From: CAYPEZ01 sp964409985
GTDB lineage: Bacteria > Patescibacteriota > Minisyncoccia > Phycocordibacterales > UBA6899
Assembly (NCBI GenBank): GCA_964409985.1
Contig: CAYPEZ010000028.1
Span: 1 to 11,964, forward strand
Length of the DNA: 11,964 nucleotides
Direction of reading: 5' to 3'
In this document: positions 1-6,245 of the stretch, one piece after another
Layout: each line of letters opens with the position of its first letter
Position numbering within the stretch: position 1 is the stretch's first letter
Notes under the pieces: generated by a model
What the model was told of the DNA's origin: nothing
Database searches by the model: none
Seen by the model: only the letters and a program-made list of their open reading frames with translations
Position numbers and translations under genes: made by a program

Positions 1-134
1 GACTGGGCGAATGCGGGGGTGGTGAGGAGGGCGAGGAGAAGTGCGGAGAGTGTAGAAAAAACAGCAAACACCAACGCACGCTTTGTGCTGGTGCCAAAAG
101 AAAAACGGAAAAACTCCAGGGTCTTTCTATGCAT
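1..134 (-). CDS. Exported protein, N-terminus only (signal peptide)
   Basis: Only the first 44 codons are in the window; the gene continues past the left edge. The peptide starts MHRKTLEFF and reads as a Sec signal peptide: a basic N-region (R3, K4, R10, K18, R19), a hydrophobic stretch at about residues 20-38, and TTPAFA followed by Q, a good signal-peptidase I site after A42. The ATG at 134 is preceded by AGGTGG (143-148) at 8-nt spacing, one of the best ribosome-binding sites in the window. It is separated from the cohesin/dockerin block by a 260-nt spacer and has its own promoter candidate, so it is probably a separate transcription unit. The mature protein cannot be identified. Confidence 0.8.
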   Translation of the reverse strand, partial: MHRKTLEFFRFSFGTSTKRALVFAVFSTLSALLLALLTTPAFAQ

Positions 135-153
135 GAATGTTCCCACCTGAGTC

Positions 154-206
154 TCGCTCCCTCCACCACGAGCGACACGAGAAACTGATGTGCACTTATT
201 GTATCA
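154..206 (-). promoter_or_regulatory. Candidate extended -10 promoter and leader hairpin
   Basis: On the minus strand 206-198 reads TGATACAAT, an extended -10 (TG, one base, TACAAT; 5 of 6 to TATAAT). No good -35 is seen at 16-18 bp, which is tolerated by extended -10 promoters. The predicted start near 191 gives a leader of about 57 nt before the ATG at 134. That leader holds a hairpin with arms TCGCTC/GAGCGA (175-170 and 159-154) and a 10-nt loop containing GGTGGAGG, which resembles the real Shine-Dalgarno just downstream. Promoter use is inferred from sequence only. Confidence 0.4.
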
Positions 207-212
207 ACGAAA

Positions 213-383
213 ATGGCTTAAAACCTTACTATTTGTAAGATTCTGTGGAAAACTGATGACGTGGTTAAGCCATATTTTTCGAAAAACTCACAAAGAAACA
301 TTTTCTAAAATTTGTCCAAATTTTTTTGCAATTTTCGCAAAAAGTTATCCACAATTTTTCTTGATTCAGACAAAAAAATTTGG
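213..383. other. AT-rich region: two inverted repeats, each enclosing a DnaA-box-like 9-mer
   Basis: This is part of the gene-free spacer 135-394. Inverted repeat 1 has arms 213-221 (ATGGCTTAA) and 265-273 (TTAAGCCAT), spacer 43 nt. Inverted repeat 2 has perfect 13-bp arms 316-328 (CCAAA, seven T, G) and 371-383, spacer 42 nt. The first spacer contains TGTGGAAAA (244-252; TTTTCCACA on the minus strand) and the second contains TTATCCACA (345-353, plus strand). Both fit the TTWTNCACA DnaA-box consensus and face opposite ways. Also present are a nested hairpin 225-239 (CTTAC/GTAAG), a 12-bp palindrome 275-286 and a hairpin 323-343. It could be an origin-like or DnaA-controlled site, or a terminal structure for the operon that ends at 395. 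No dnaA gene is in view. Confidence 0.5.
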
Positions 384-394
384 TTGGAAAAATA

Positions 395-1069
395 TTATTG
401 TCGAGTGAGTGAACCAAGGTAGAGAACGTCCGAAAAACTCACCTTTCCATCTTTGGTAAAATCAAATTTTTCTTGATATGGACGCAGGGATGCGAAGTAG
501 AGGATTGTTACATCGGCAAACGTGATTGACCCATCGTTATTGAGATCAGGAGACGGGTCCCCTTTTTCTCGAACAACAAACACAATGTTTTCTTTTGCTT
601 CAAGAATATTTGTTCCCTTCCCATCTCGAGCAAGGAGCACTGCATCAGTAATCGTGACGGCAGCTTTCCCAGGATGATGTGCTTCAAAATGCACGGTCGC
701 AACATGACCACGGCCAACGAACCCAAGAACACCAGTGAGGCCTCCTGAAAGTTTCATGACCCCGGTGTCGTTTGAGTATGTGGGTTTCTCGACCCAAAGA
801 TCGACGACACTTTTTTCTTCATTAATATCTGTTATTGAAATAAGATCGCGTGGATAAGAAAGCGAGACTCCGATAGCATTCATAGGAATGAGACTTTGCA
901 CATCAATAGAAAAATCGAGAGTCTCCCCTACTTCAGCAAATTTCGTATGCGAAGAGGATAGTGCGACTGAATTTACCGTTGATGTCGAAACACCACTTTG
1001 ATTGAGAAGAAGAACAAAAATAATTGGAGCACCAAGAGCAAATGGGAGGTGATGAGATTTGATGTTCAT
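395..1069 (-). CDS. Small exported cohesin-dockerin adaptor protein
   Basis: 224 residues. The N-terminal hydrophobic segment (about 9-23) is a signal peptide or anchor. Residues about 33-166 form a cohesin-like beta-sandwich that aligns with the two upstream gene products at shared landmarks: SYP near 71-73, LWVEKP near 91-96 followed by a GG strand end, and GTNIL at 152-156. Residues 174-222 are a dockerin: two Ca-binding F-hand loops, DLNNDGSITFAD from D175 and DFTKDGKVSFSD from D203. Loop positions 1, 3, 5, 9 and 12 are all oxygen donors (D/N/D/T/D and D/T/D/S/D). Cohesins bind dockerins on other proteins, so a protein with one of each can act as a chain extender or adaptor, like a small scaffoldin; that role is inferred. 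There is no membrane anchor at the C-terminus. It is the last gene of the block, starting 2 nt after the stop of the upstream cohesin gene, which suggests translational coupling. Confidence 0.8.
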   Translation of the reverse strand: MNIKSHHLPFALGAPIIFVLLLNQSGVSTSTVNSVALSSSHTKFAEVGETLDFSIDVQSLIPMNAIGVSLSYPRDLISITDINEEKSVVDLWVEKPTYSNDTGVMKLSGGLTGVLGFVGRGHVATVHFEAHHPGKAAVTITDAVLLARDGKGTNILEAKENIVFVVREKGDPSPDLNNDGSITFADVTILYFASLRPYQEKFDFTKDGKVSFSDVLYLGSLTRQ

Positions 1070-1071
1070 AC

Positions 1072-2811
1072 TTATCGCTCTCGACCAAGAATGGTTGGTT
1101 GGTGTGGCTGAGGAACTGCCCGCTGCTTCAATGCGACAGTCGTGGGAGGAGGTGTATCGATACGAGGACGCACTGAGGCGGGACGAGGCGGGGGTGTATG
1201 ACTATCGATGATTTGAGTCTTTTCGGATGGCGATCGGGAAAATAGCTTTTTCCCCTTCTGCCACCCAATGACACCTATCTCTCTCACAAAACGAAGAGGA
1301 ATAAGGGTTTTTGAGATCATTTGGTATGGAAACGCTGAACCTGAGACTGGTGCAAATGCCATTTTTCTTCCTCCATACCACATGCCAACAAAGAGCCCGG
1401 TAATAAGAAAAAGGAGCGAAGGAATAATACCACTACCACCGACTGCACCAACAGCACCAAGAAATGATTGAGCTTCTACGCGAATAAGAACCTCTGGTGT
1501 CCACTCACTTGTTGCCCCACGCTTATCTACAGCCTGAGCTTTAATCCGATACGTGCCAACTTGTGGAAAGACAAACGTATGAATAAATCTTCCTCCGGGC
1601 CCCGAAGCAATGTCTTCGGTTTTTGATTCACCGCCATCAAATCCGATAGCAACACGTACAGTCTGCCCATCACCTACTGCCCCTTCAAAATCAATATCTC
1701 CCCCAACGAAGAGCGAGGATGGAGTTGGCTCAATTGTGGGGAGCGACAACCCTTGAACTTCTACGACAACAGTCTCCACAATCGAATTTCCAGCACGATC
1801 AAATGCGCGAACTTCAGCGATATGTTTACCTGGAGGAACAATCCCCAAAGAATACAGATGATTCCCATCGTCTTCCCAACGGGTTTTTTCACCTCCATCG
1901 AGAGCAATTTCATAATGTGAAATCCCAGACCGAGCGTCTTTTGCTTCAATGCTTAATTCAATCTTAGGTTCATCTTGCGACACCCTTGGTCGTTCAATGA
2001 CCGTTAATGTATCAGGTTTTTCAGTATCAATTTGTACCCGCAGATGTCCAACAGGACCCCACCCTGATCGATCATGTACCGCAAGATGCCCGTACCACAC
2101 CCCCGATGCGAGAGATACTGCTTTGCTCTCAAGGGAACCGTCTAAAACTGTAGTGGGTGCGCCTTCAGAATTTTGATCAACAGAAAAACGAATGCTGTCT
2201 GTTTCTGGTGTTCTCGCCCACTCAAATAACACATCTGGACTTCCATACCATGCAGCTTCATCTGGATGTGAGCTAGAACGAAGAATTGATGGTCCATTTC
2301 TTAGTGCTTCTGTTCGCACGTCATTGTTTGAGAGTGTATATGTTCCTCCACGGAGGTCAGTCAGAATATTTGTTCCAGCTCCTCCTTCGGAGAGAATTGC
2401 AGCTCCACTTGCGATACGAATGCGAGTTTCCCCACTCCTGACCACTCGAAAGGTGATTGAAAATAGTTGCTTCCCTTTTTCTATCATTCCTTCAGGATTT
2501 ATTCCGCCAAATGACACGAGACCTTTTTCGCTTGTGGTATCTGGTGATGTGGTCCATGAAGTAATTGGACTTCCTTCGGTGGAGACACCAATAATCGCAA
2601 GGTCCTCTATGGGATATCGAATCTTCCCCTCAACAGCATTCACCGATACTCCCCCCGTATCGAGGATAACACCAACCGAAAACGTATTTCCTAATGTGTA
2701 TGTTCCATCTTTTGGCGAAAGTGAAAGAGATGCCTGTGCAGCATCTGCAAAATGCGGCAACACAAAGATGAGAGAGATAAAGGCAAGGAGGAGATGTCGA
2801 AAAAAGACCAT
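1072..2811 (-). CDS. Membrane-anchored cohesin / Ig-like surface protein with proline-rich cytoplasmic tail
   Basis: 579 residues. Signal peptide 1-26 (FADAAQA end). A cohesin-like domain lies at about 27-160, with RYP at 65-67, SWTTSP at 85-90, FGG at 101-103 and GTNIL at 146-150. Three further beta-sandwich segments follow: about 180-262 (starts SHPDEAAWY, a motif I associate with bacterial surface Ig-like repeats), 263-353 (RSGISHYEIALDGG... AFDRAGN, Ig-like) and 354-447 (PKD-like, with FPQVGTYRIKAQAVD). One transmembrane helix spans about 457-480. The tail of about 100 residues is basic and proline-rich (PPPRP, TPPP, PQPHQP) and should be cytoplasmic. Expected role: a cell-surface receptor that holds dockerin proteins on a stalk. 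The long tail is unusual for an anchoring scaffoldin and could contact cytoplasmic partners (inference). The gene lies 6 nt after the upstream cohesin gene; no clear Shine-Dalgarno is seen, fitting translational coupling. Confidence 0.8.
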   Translation of the reverse strand: MVFFRHLLLAFISLIFVLPHFADAAQASLSLSPKDGTYTLGNTFSVGVILDTGGVSVNAVEGKIRYPIEDLAIIGVSTEGSPITSWTTSPDTTSEKGLVSFGGINPEGMIEKGKQLFSITFRVVRSGETRIRIASGAAILSEGGAGTNILTDLRGGTYTLSNNDVRTEALRNGPSILRSSSHPDEAAWYGSPDVLFEWARTPETDSIRFSVDQNSEGAPTTVLDGSLESKAVSLASGVWYGHLAVHDRSGWGPVGHLRVQIDTEKPDTLTVIERPRVSQDEPKIELSIEAKDARSGISHYEIALDGGEKTRWEDDGNHLYSLGIVPPGKHIAEVRAFDRAGNSIVETVVVEVQGLSLPTIEPTPSSLFVGGDIDFEGAVGDGQTVRVAIGFDGGESKTEDIASGPGGRFIHTFVFPQVGTYRIKAQAVDKRGATSEWTPEVLIRVEAQSFLGAVGAVGGSGIIPSLLFLITGLFVGMWYGGRKMAFAPVSGSAFPYQMISKTLIPLRFVREIGVIGWQKGKKLFSRSPSEKTQIIDSHTPPPRPASVRPRIDTPPPTTVALKQRAVPQPHQPTILGRER

Positions 2812-2817
2812 AGAATC

Positions 2818-3795
2818 TTAGGGAACATGCGGGTGTTTTCTCCTGAGAAAAATCGTCACCCCAATCGCTCCAACAAAAGCAGTGAGCAGCCATAGGAGCA
2901 CACCATACGAAGGCTTTGCAGTAACTTTGTTTGGCGTCGGGAGAAGGGATTCTTCACGGACCTGACCTGCGTGATCAATAGCTCGGACAACAATGGTGCT
3001 ATTGAGAGACTGGTCTGTGAGAACATACGGGCTTTCAACAGGTCTCCACACCGCAGGAGATCGTTCCCCTCGCACGTACTGTGGTCGGTCACGATCGCGC
3101 TCAATGAGTTCGTACTTAGCAACACCACTTTGCTTATCAGTCGTCTGGAAAACAATAAAATATTTTCCAGCTGCCGTGTTTGGATCTCGGTGTAAATCGA
3201 TAGAAAAGGGTTCAGGTGGGACATCATCTTCACGAATTTCATCAAGCCACTCATTGATGGATGCTCCGGTACTCGACGCAAGCGTAAAAACCGCTCGTCG
3301 TGTCATCAAGGGAGCAGGTGTCCCACGACCATCCGCAAGTAAGACTTGTGTTGAAGAAAGAAAATCGACAGGTGGAGTAACTCCATACGGTGCAGTGGCA
3401 GGAACAGAAAAAATAATTTTTCCAACAATATTTGCATACCCAGGATCTCCAGGAATACGCCCACAAAATCCGCCTGGAACTCCTCCCATAAAGGTGATAC
3501 GCCCTTCCTCAGAGACGATTTTTGGTGCTTCAGTCCATAGGGTAAGAATAGACTCACCTTGGCTGAATGCTGACGCACGCAAATATTCTTTTGGGTAGGT
3601 GATGTCCGCCGAAACCACATTAACGCAGTCTCCATTTGGATCGAGACGAACATCAACAACAAAGGTGTCCCCGGGATGATATTCCCCACCATCTGGATCA
3701 AGGTAAAGTGTTGCTGCTTCTCCATCAGCAGGCAAAACGATCCAAAAAAGTATTATTATAGTCCACAGAAAAAAGCGAGCTCCAAATAGCTTCAT
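2818..3795 (-). CDS. Membrane-anchored cohesin protein with short cytoplasmic tail
   Basis: 325 residues. Signal peptide about 1-28 (strongly hydrophobic 8-22, ADGEAA end). A cohesin-like domain lies at about 28-172, opening LYLDPDGGEYHPGDTF and carrying the block's shared landmarks TYP (66-68), LWTEAP (86-91), MGG (103-105) and GRGT (156-159). C57 and C111 are the only cysteines in the protein and could form one disulfide. A second Ig-like segment lies at about 193-285 (KQSGVAKYELIERD ... VVRAIDHAGQ). A transmembrane helix at about 297-317 is followed by the short basic tail RRKHPHVP. It is a simpler paralogue of the next gene and probably a second surface dockerin receptor. The 69-nt spacer upstream (3796-3864) holds no terminator that I can see, so it is probably transcribed with the dockerin gene before it. 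Confidence 0.8.
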   Translation of the reverse strand: MKLFGARFFLWTIIILFWIVLPADGEAATLYLDPDGGEYHPGDTFVVDVRLDPNGDCVNVVSADITYPKEYLRASAFSQGESILTLWTEAPKIVSEEGRITFMGGVPGGFCGRIPGDPGYANIVGKIIFSVPATAPYGVTPPVDFLSSTQVLLADGRGTPAPLMTRRAVFTLASSTGASINEWLDEIREDDVPPEPFSIDLHRDPNTAAGKYFIVFQTTDKQSGVAKYELIERDRDRPQYVRGERSPAVWRPVESPYVLTDQSLNSTIVVRAIDHAGQVREESLLPTPNKVTAKPSYGVLLWLLTAFVGAIGVTIFLRRKHPHVP

Positions 3796-3864
3796 GCTCT
3801 TATCGTAACACGAAGAGTGCCCACAAAAAGCAAGTTATGCAGTATCGCTTCCTGAAAAATACCC

Positions 3865-5016
3865 TTACCCAGTCCAGTTAAATAGGAGAATTGAAAAATC
3901 TGTGAGGTTAATCTTCCCGTCTTGGTTTAAGTCACTCAATATATCATCAGACCCCCAATGAAAGAGGAGGATTGAAAAATCTACAAGATTCACTTTGCCG
4001 TCTTTGTTTAAGTCCGCAGACACAATATCCCCTACATCAGCTTCACCAACGTAAAATGAAAGAGACGAACTATACCCACTCTTTTCTTGAATTCCTCCTC
4101 CGGGAATAGCAAAAAGCGCTTTCGCACTATGAAATGATTCGTTTTGCAATCCACTTGTATCCGCAGCAATAGACCACTGTCCCGAAGATGCTGTGGTAAA
4201 CCCTGCAGCATTTTCTGAAGCATTAAAGTACGTTGCGACTTGTGACAAAGGTACGGCTTCTCCGAGAAACGTGATCGGTTCCCCTTGTTTCACCTTTTTT
4301 TGCAATGCATCAATTGTAGGGGGAAGAAGCACGCCTGATACGGTTGTCAGAGCATTTTGAATCACCTGAAATGTTGTATTAAACGTAATTGACTTCACAC
4401 CCCTACTATCACGTGCCCAAAGACCGAAGGTTGCAGGCCCAGGTGTAAGGGTATTACTTTCATACCGAAAATTTGCGCTCGAATCTGCTCGCGCAACGCC
4501 AATCACCTGTCCATCTTTTAGAATATTTACATCCGTGGATGGATACGCTTTTCCTTCGAGGACAACACGCGTATCAGCTCTTACAGGAATAATTCCAGAA
4601 AACTGCCCTCCACCACCTCCACCACCTCCGCTTGGCGGTGGCGGTGGGGTCCCACCAGAACCGGGAGGAGTTTCTTGGTGACAAACAGCATCACAGAGAT
4701 CGCCAGGGGTGTTGTTCCCATCATCACAAGACTCTCCAAATACTGGCTGAAGAATAGAGTCGCCACAGTACTCACCGTATGCTTCACACCCCGCCTCGCA
4801 CGTTCGACCAAGAGTTGATGTGGAATATCCCCCAGTATTTGGTGGGAGGTCGCAAATTTCTGTTCCGTCGACAATACCGTTCCCACAGATTGAAATACGG
4901 AGTGTGGTTGTTGCGACATCGGCACTGGAGAACATCGGCCAAAGCAACAGAACAGATAGCGCAAGTGCCCCTCGCGTTATGTGTTGAGAAGAGAGAGGTG
5001 TTCCAAGACTACGCAT
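3865..5016 (-). CDS. Secreted DUF4215-type cysteine-rich protein with C-terminal dockerin
   Basis: 383 residues. Signal peptide about 1-32. Residues 42-112 carry eight cysteines (44, 55, 73, 77, 84, 97, 108, 112) in the DUF4215 pattern: CGNGIVDGTEICD, then CGDSILQPVFGESCDDGN. A low-complexity linker at 117-137 has P5 followed by eight glycines. Two Ig-like beta segments follow: about 140-222 (VVLEGKAYPSTDVNILKDG) and 230-325 (ITFLGEAVPLSQVATYF). The C-terminus, 335-383, is a textbook dockerin: DLNKDGKVNLVD from D335 and DLNQDGKINLTD from D362, each followed by FSILLF and W, with an exact 27-residue (81-nt) period. All Ca-ligand positions (1, 3, 5, 9, 12) are conserved. It should be exported and dock onto a cohesin such as those encoded by the next three genes. 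GGAG at 5026-5029 lies 9 nt before the ATG and inside the end of the upstream gene, whose stop is 2 nt away. No enzyme domain is present. Confidence 0.85.
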   Translation of the reverse strand: MRSLGTPLSSQHITRGALALSVLLLWPMFSSADVATTTLRISICGNGIVDGTEICDLPPNTGGYSTSTLGRTCEAGCEAYGEYCGDSILQPVFGESCDDGNNTPGDLCDAVCHQETPPGSGGTPPPPPSGGGGGGGGQFSGIIPVRADTRVVLEGKAYPSTDVNILKDGQVIGVARADSSANFRYESNTLTPGPATFGLWARDSRGVKSITFNTTFQVIQNALTTVSGVLLPPTIDALQKKVKQGEPITFLGEAVPLSQVATYFNASENAAGFTTASSGQWSIAADTSGLQNESFHSAKALFAIPGGGIQEKSGYSSSLSFYVGEADVGDIVSADLNKDGKVNLVDFSILLFHWGSDDILSDLNQDGKINLTDFSILLFNWTG

Positions 5017-5018
5017 AG

Positions 5019-6077
5019 CTATCGTCTCCGTGAAAGATCGACCACACCTGATGCCCCAGCGCGCCGACGCGGTTCTACTCTTGGAGGAGCGTCATCTCTC
5101 TCGTAATCATCATAGTCATCATCTCTTCTTCTGCGTGAAGAGGGTTTCTTTTTTCGTAAGAGAAGCCACAGAATGATGATAATGAGGATTACTGCGGGAA
5201 CAACAATGGTGAGCTGATCTGCACGTGAGAGGCCCATGAATCCATAGGGTTTGTATCCTGGAATGGTCCCTTTGGGGAGAATCGACAGAGCGAGCTCTCC
5301 TGTCTGCGCCAAGAGATCAGCTTGTTTATAAATCTTATACTTCACACGATACGCCCCTGGACTAAGCGTAATAGGCGCTTCAGCAGTAAGTTTTTCAGTA
5401 TTAAATGGGAGAATCTTTTTGAGTTTTGCATTATTCTTTGTGCTCTCTATTAAACGCACCCCAGCGGTGTCATAGATATCAAACACAACATCTGTCGGAG
5501 CAGCAGGAACGTTCCCCGTATTCTCGACATACATCACAAATCGCAATTTTCCTGGAAAATCGAGCCACCATTTCTTTCTCCCTTCTTCGGTGTCAGGAAG
5601 TTCGACACGTTGAACGGTCATGTCGTAAATTTCTTCTACAACATCAATAGAGACGTCAATTTGAGCACCTAATGCGAGGGAGACTCCGCTCGCAGGGAGA
5701 TCGTTTCCATAGGTTCGAATACGGATATTTCCAACACGTGGTCCTAACGATGCCTCTTCAGGGACCCGAACGGTCACATTCATTTTGACTGTTTTTTCTC
5801 CTTTAGGAAGGACAAACTGCAATCCTTTGTCGATTGTGAACCATTGTTCAATACCAGGAACATTGATCGTGATCTCTGCATTAAGATCTTCTATTGGATC
5901 AGAGCGAACGATAATCACTTCTTGAGTAAATTCTGCACCTGGGCGCAAGACATTATTACGAACATACGGAGGAGTAATACCAAATCCAGCTTGCGCGGTG
6001 CTCGCAAGTGAAAGAAACGCTATGAGGGTCGTTATAGCCAAAACAACAAACCGTTTGATGGGAACGGCTCTTTTCAT
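5019..6077 (-). CDS. Membrane-anchored DUF916-like surface protein with charged tail
   Basis: 352 residues from the ATG at 6077, chosen because AAAGGG lies 3 nt upstream and MKRAVPIKRF begins a clean signal peptide ending AQA at 30. In-frame alternatives are ATG 6092 and TTG 6101, neither with a Shine-Dalgarno. The mature N-terminus (GFGITPPYVRNNVLRPG) and the following beta domain at about 31-145 resemble the DUF916/WxL-associated family in general layout: a PPY-type opening, IIVRSDP, and a VPEEASLGPRVGNIRI strand. A second beta domain lies at about 150-268 (VENTGNVPAAPTDVVFDIYD ... LSPGAYRVKYKIY). A transmembrane helix spans 288-307. The tail of about 45 residues has opposite charge blocks, RRRR then DDDYDDYERDD, then RRR. 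It is first in the operon before the dockerin and cohesin genes, so it is probably a structural or anchoring part of the same surface assembly. The DUF916 link is a resemblance recalled by eye, not a search result. Confidence 0.7.
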   Translation of the reverse strand: MKRAVPIKRFVVLAITTLIAFLSLASTAQAGFGITPPYVRNNVLRPGAEFTQEVIIVRSDPIEDLNAEITINVPGIEQWFTIDKGLQFVLPKGEKTVKMNVTVRVPEEASLGPRVGNIRIRTYGNDLPASGVSLALGAQIDVSIDVVEEIYDMTVQRVELPDTEEGRKKWWLDFPGKLRFVMYVENTGNVPAAPTDVVFDIYDTAGVRLIESTKNNAKLKKILPFNTEKLTAEAPITLSPGAYRVKYKIYKQADLLAQTGELALSILPKGTIPGYKPYGFMGLSRADQLTIVVPAVILIIIILWLLLRKKKPSSRRRRDDDYDDYERDDAPPRVEPRRRAGASGVVDLSRRR

Positions 6078-6117
6078 GAACCCTTTAAGCATATCATGCA
6101 AGATTATTTTGTCCCTA

Positions 6118-6135
6118 TGAATATGGGAATATTCA
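6118..6135 (-). promoter_or_regulatory. 5'-leader hairpin
   Basis: Perfect inverted repeat TGAATAT / ATATTCA with a 4-nt loop (TCCC on the minus strand). Flanking CCC and GGG can add pairs across a small bulge. It lies just after the predicted transcription start (near 6137) of the surface-protein operon. It may stabilise the 5' end of the mRNA or serve as an operator. The structure is visible; its role is inferred. Confidence 0.45.
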
Positions 6136-6143
6136 GGGGATAA

Positions 6144-6172
6144 ATATTAGGTTTAGCGCAACACCCTGTCAC
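6144..6172 (-). promoter_or_regulatory. Promoter for the cohesin/dockerin operon
   Basis: On the minus strand the -35 is GTGACA (6172-6167; 5 of 6 to TTGACA), the spacer is exactly 17 bp, and the -10 is TAATAT (6149-6144; 4 of 6 to TATAAT). It sits between a terminator (6176-6211) and the first gene of the block (ATG 6077), where a new transcript is expected to start, and gives a leader of about 60 nt. Confidence 0.55.
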
Positions 6173-6175
6173 GCT

Positions 6176-6211
6176 CAAAACAATAAGACCTCCATACTAT
6201 GGAGGTCTTAT
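6176..6211 (-). terminator. Hairpin terminator after the cysteine-rich surface protein gene
   Basis: Perfect 14-bp inverted repeat, arms 6183-6196 and 6198-6211 (ATAAGACCTCCATA and its complement) around one base, so the real loop is 3-5 nt. On the minus strand it is followed by TTATTGTTTTG, a moderate U-tract. It begins 34 nt after the TAA at 6246-6248 and separates the two transcription blocks. Strand is assigned from gene direction; the U-rich stretch supports it. Confidence 0.75.
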
Positions 6212-6245
6212 ACATACAAAGAGAAAAACCTAAGATGATCCGTGT

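Noticed and set aside
323..343. Hairpin with T5-GC / GC-A5 arms as a terminator for the adaptor gene
   Set aside because: The stem is nearly all A-T and overlaps the larger inverted repeat; no GC-rich stem with a U-tract is present.
190..408. 72-codon plus-strand reading frame
   Set aside because: It lies in AT-rich intergenic DNA made of K/F/I/N-rich codons, runs into the opposite-strand gene at 395, and the bases are explained by inverted repeats and DnaA-like sites.
2192..3598. Long plus-strand frames of about 200 codons (2192-2821 and 2993-3598)
   Set aside because: They are antisense shadows of the cohesin genes, which have signal peptides, domains and membrane helices in the right order.
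3885..4020. 81-bp-spaced imperfect direct repeat
   Set aside because: It is the DNA image of the two dockerin F-hand repeats, not a separate repeat element or CRISPR.
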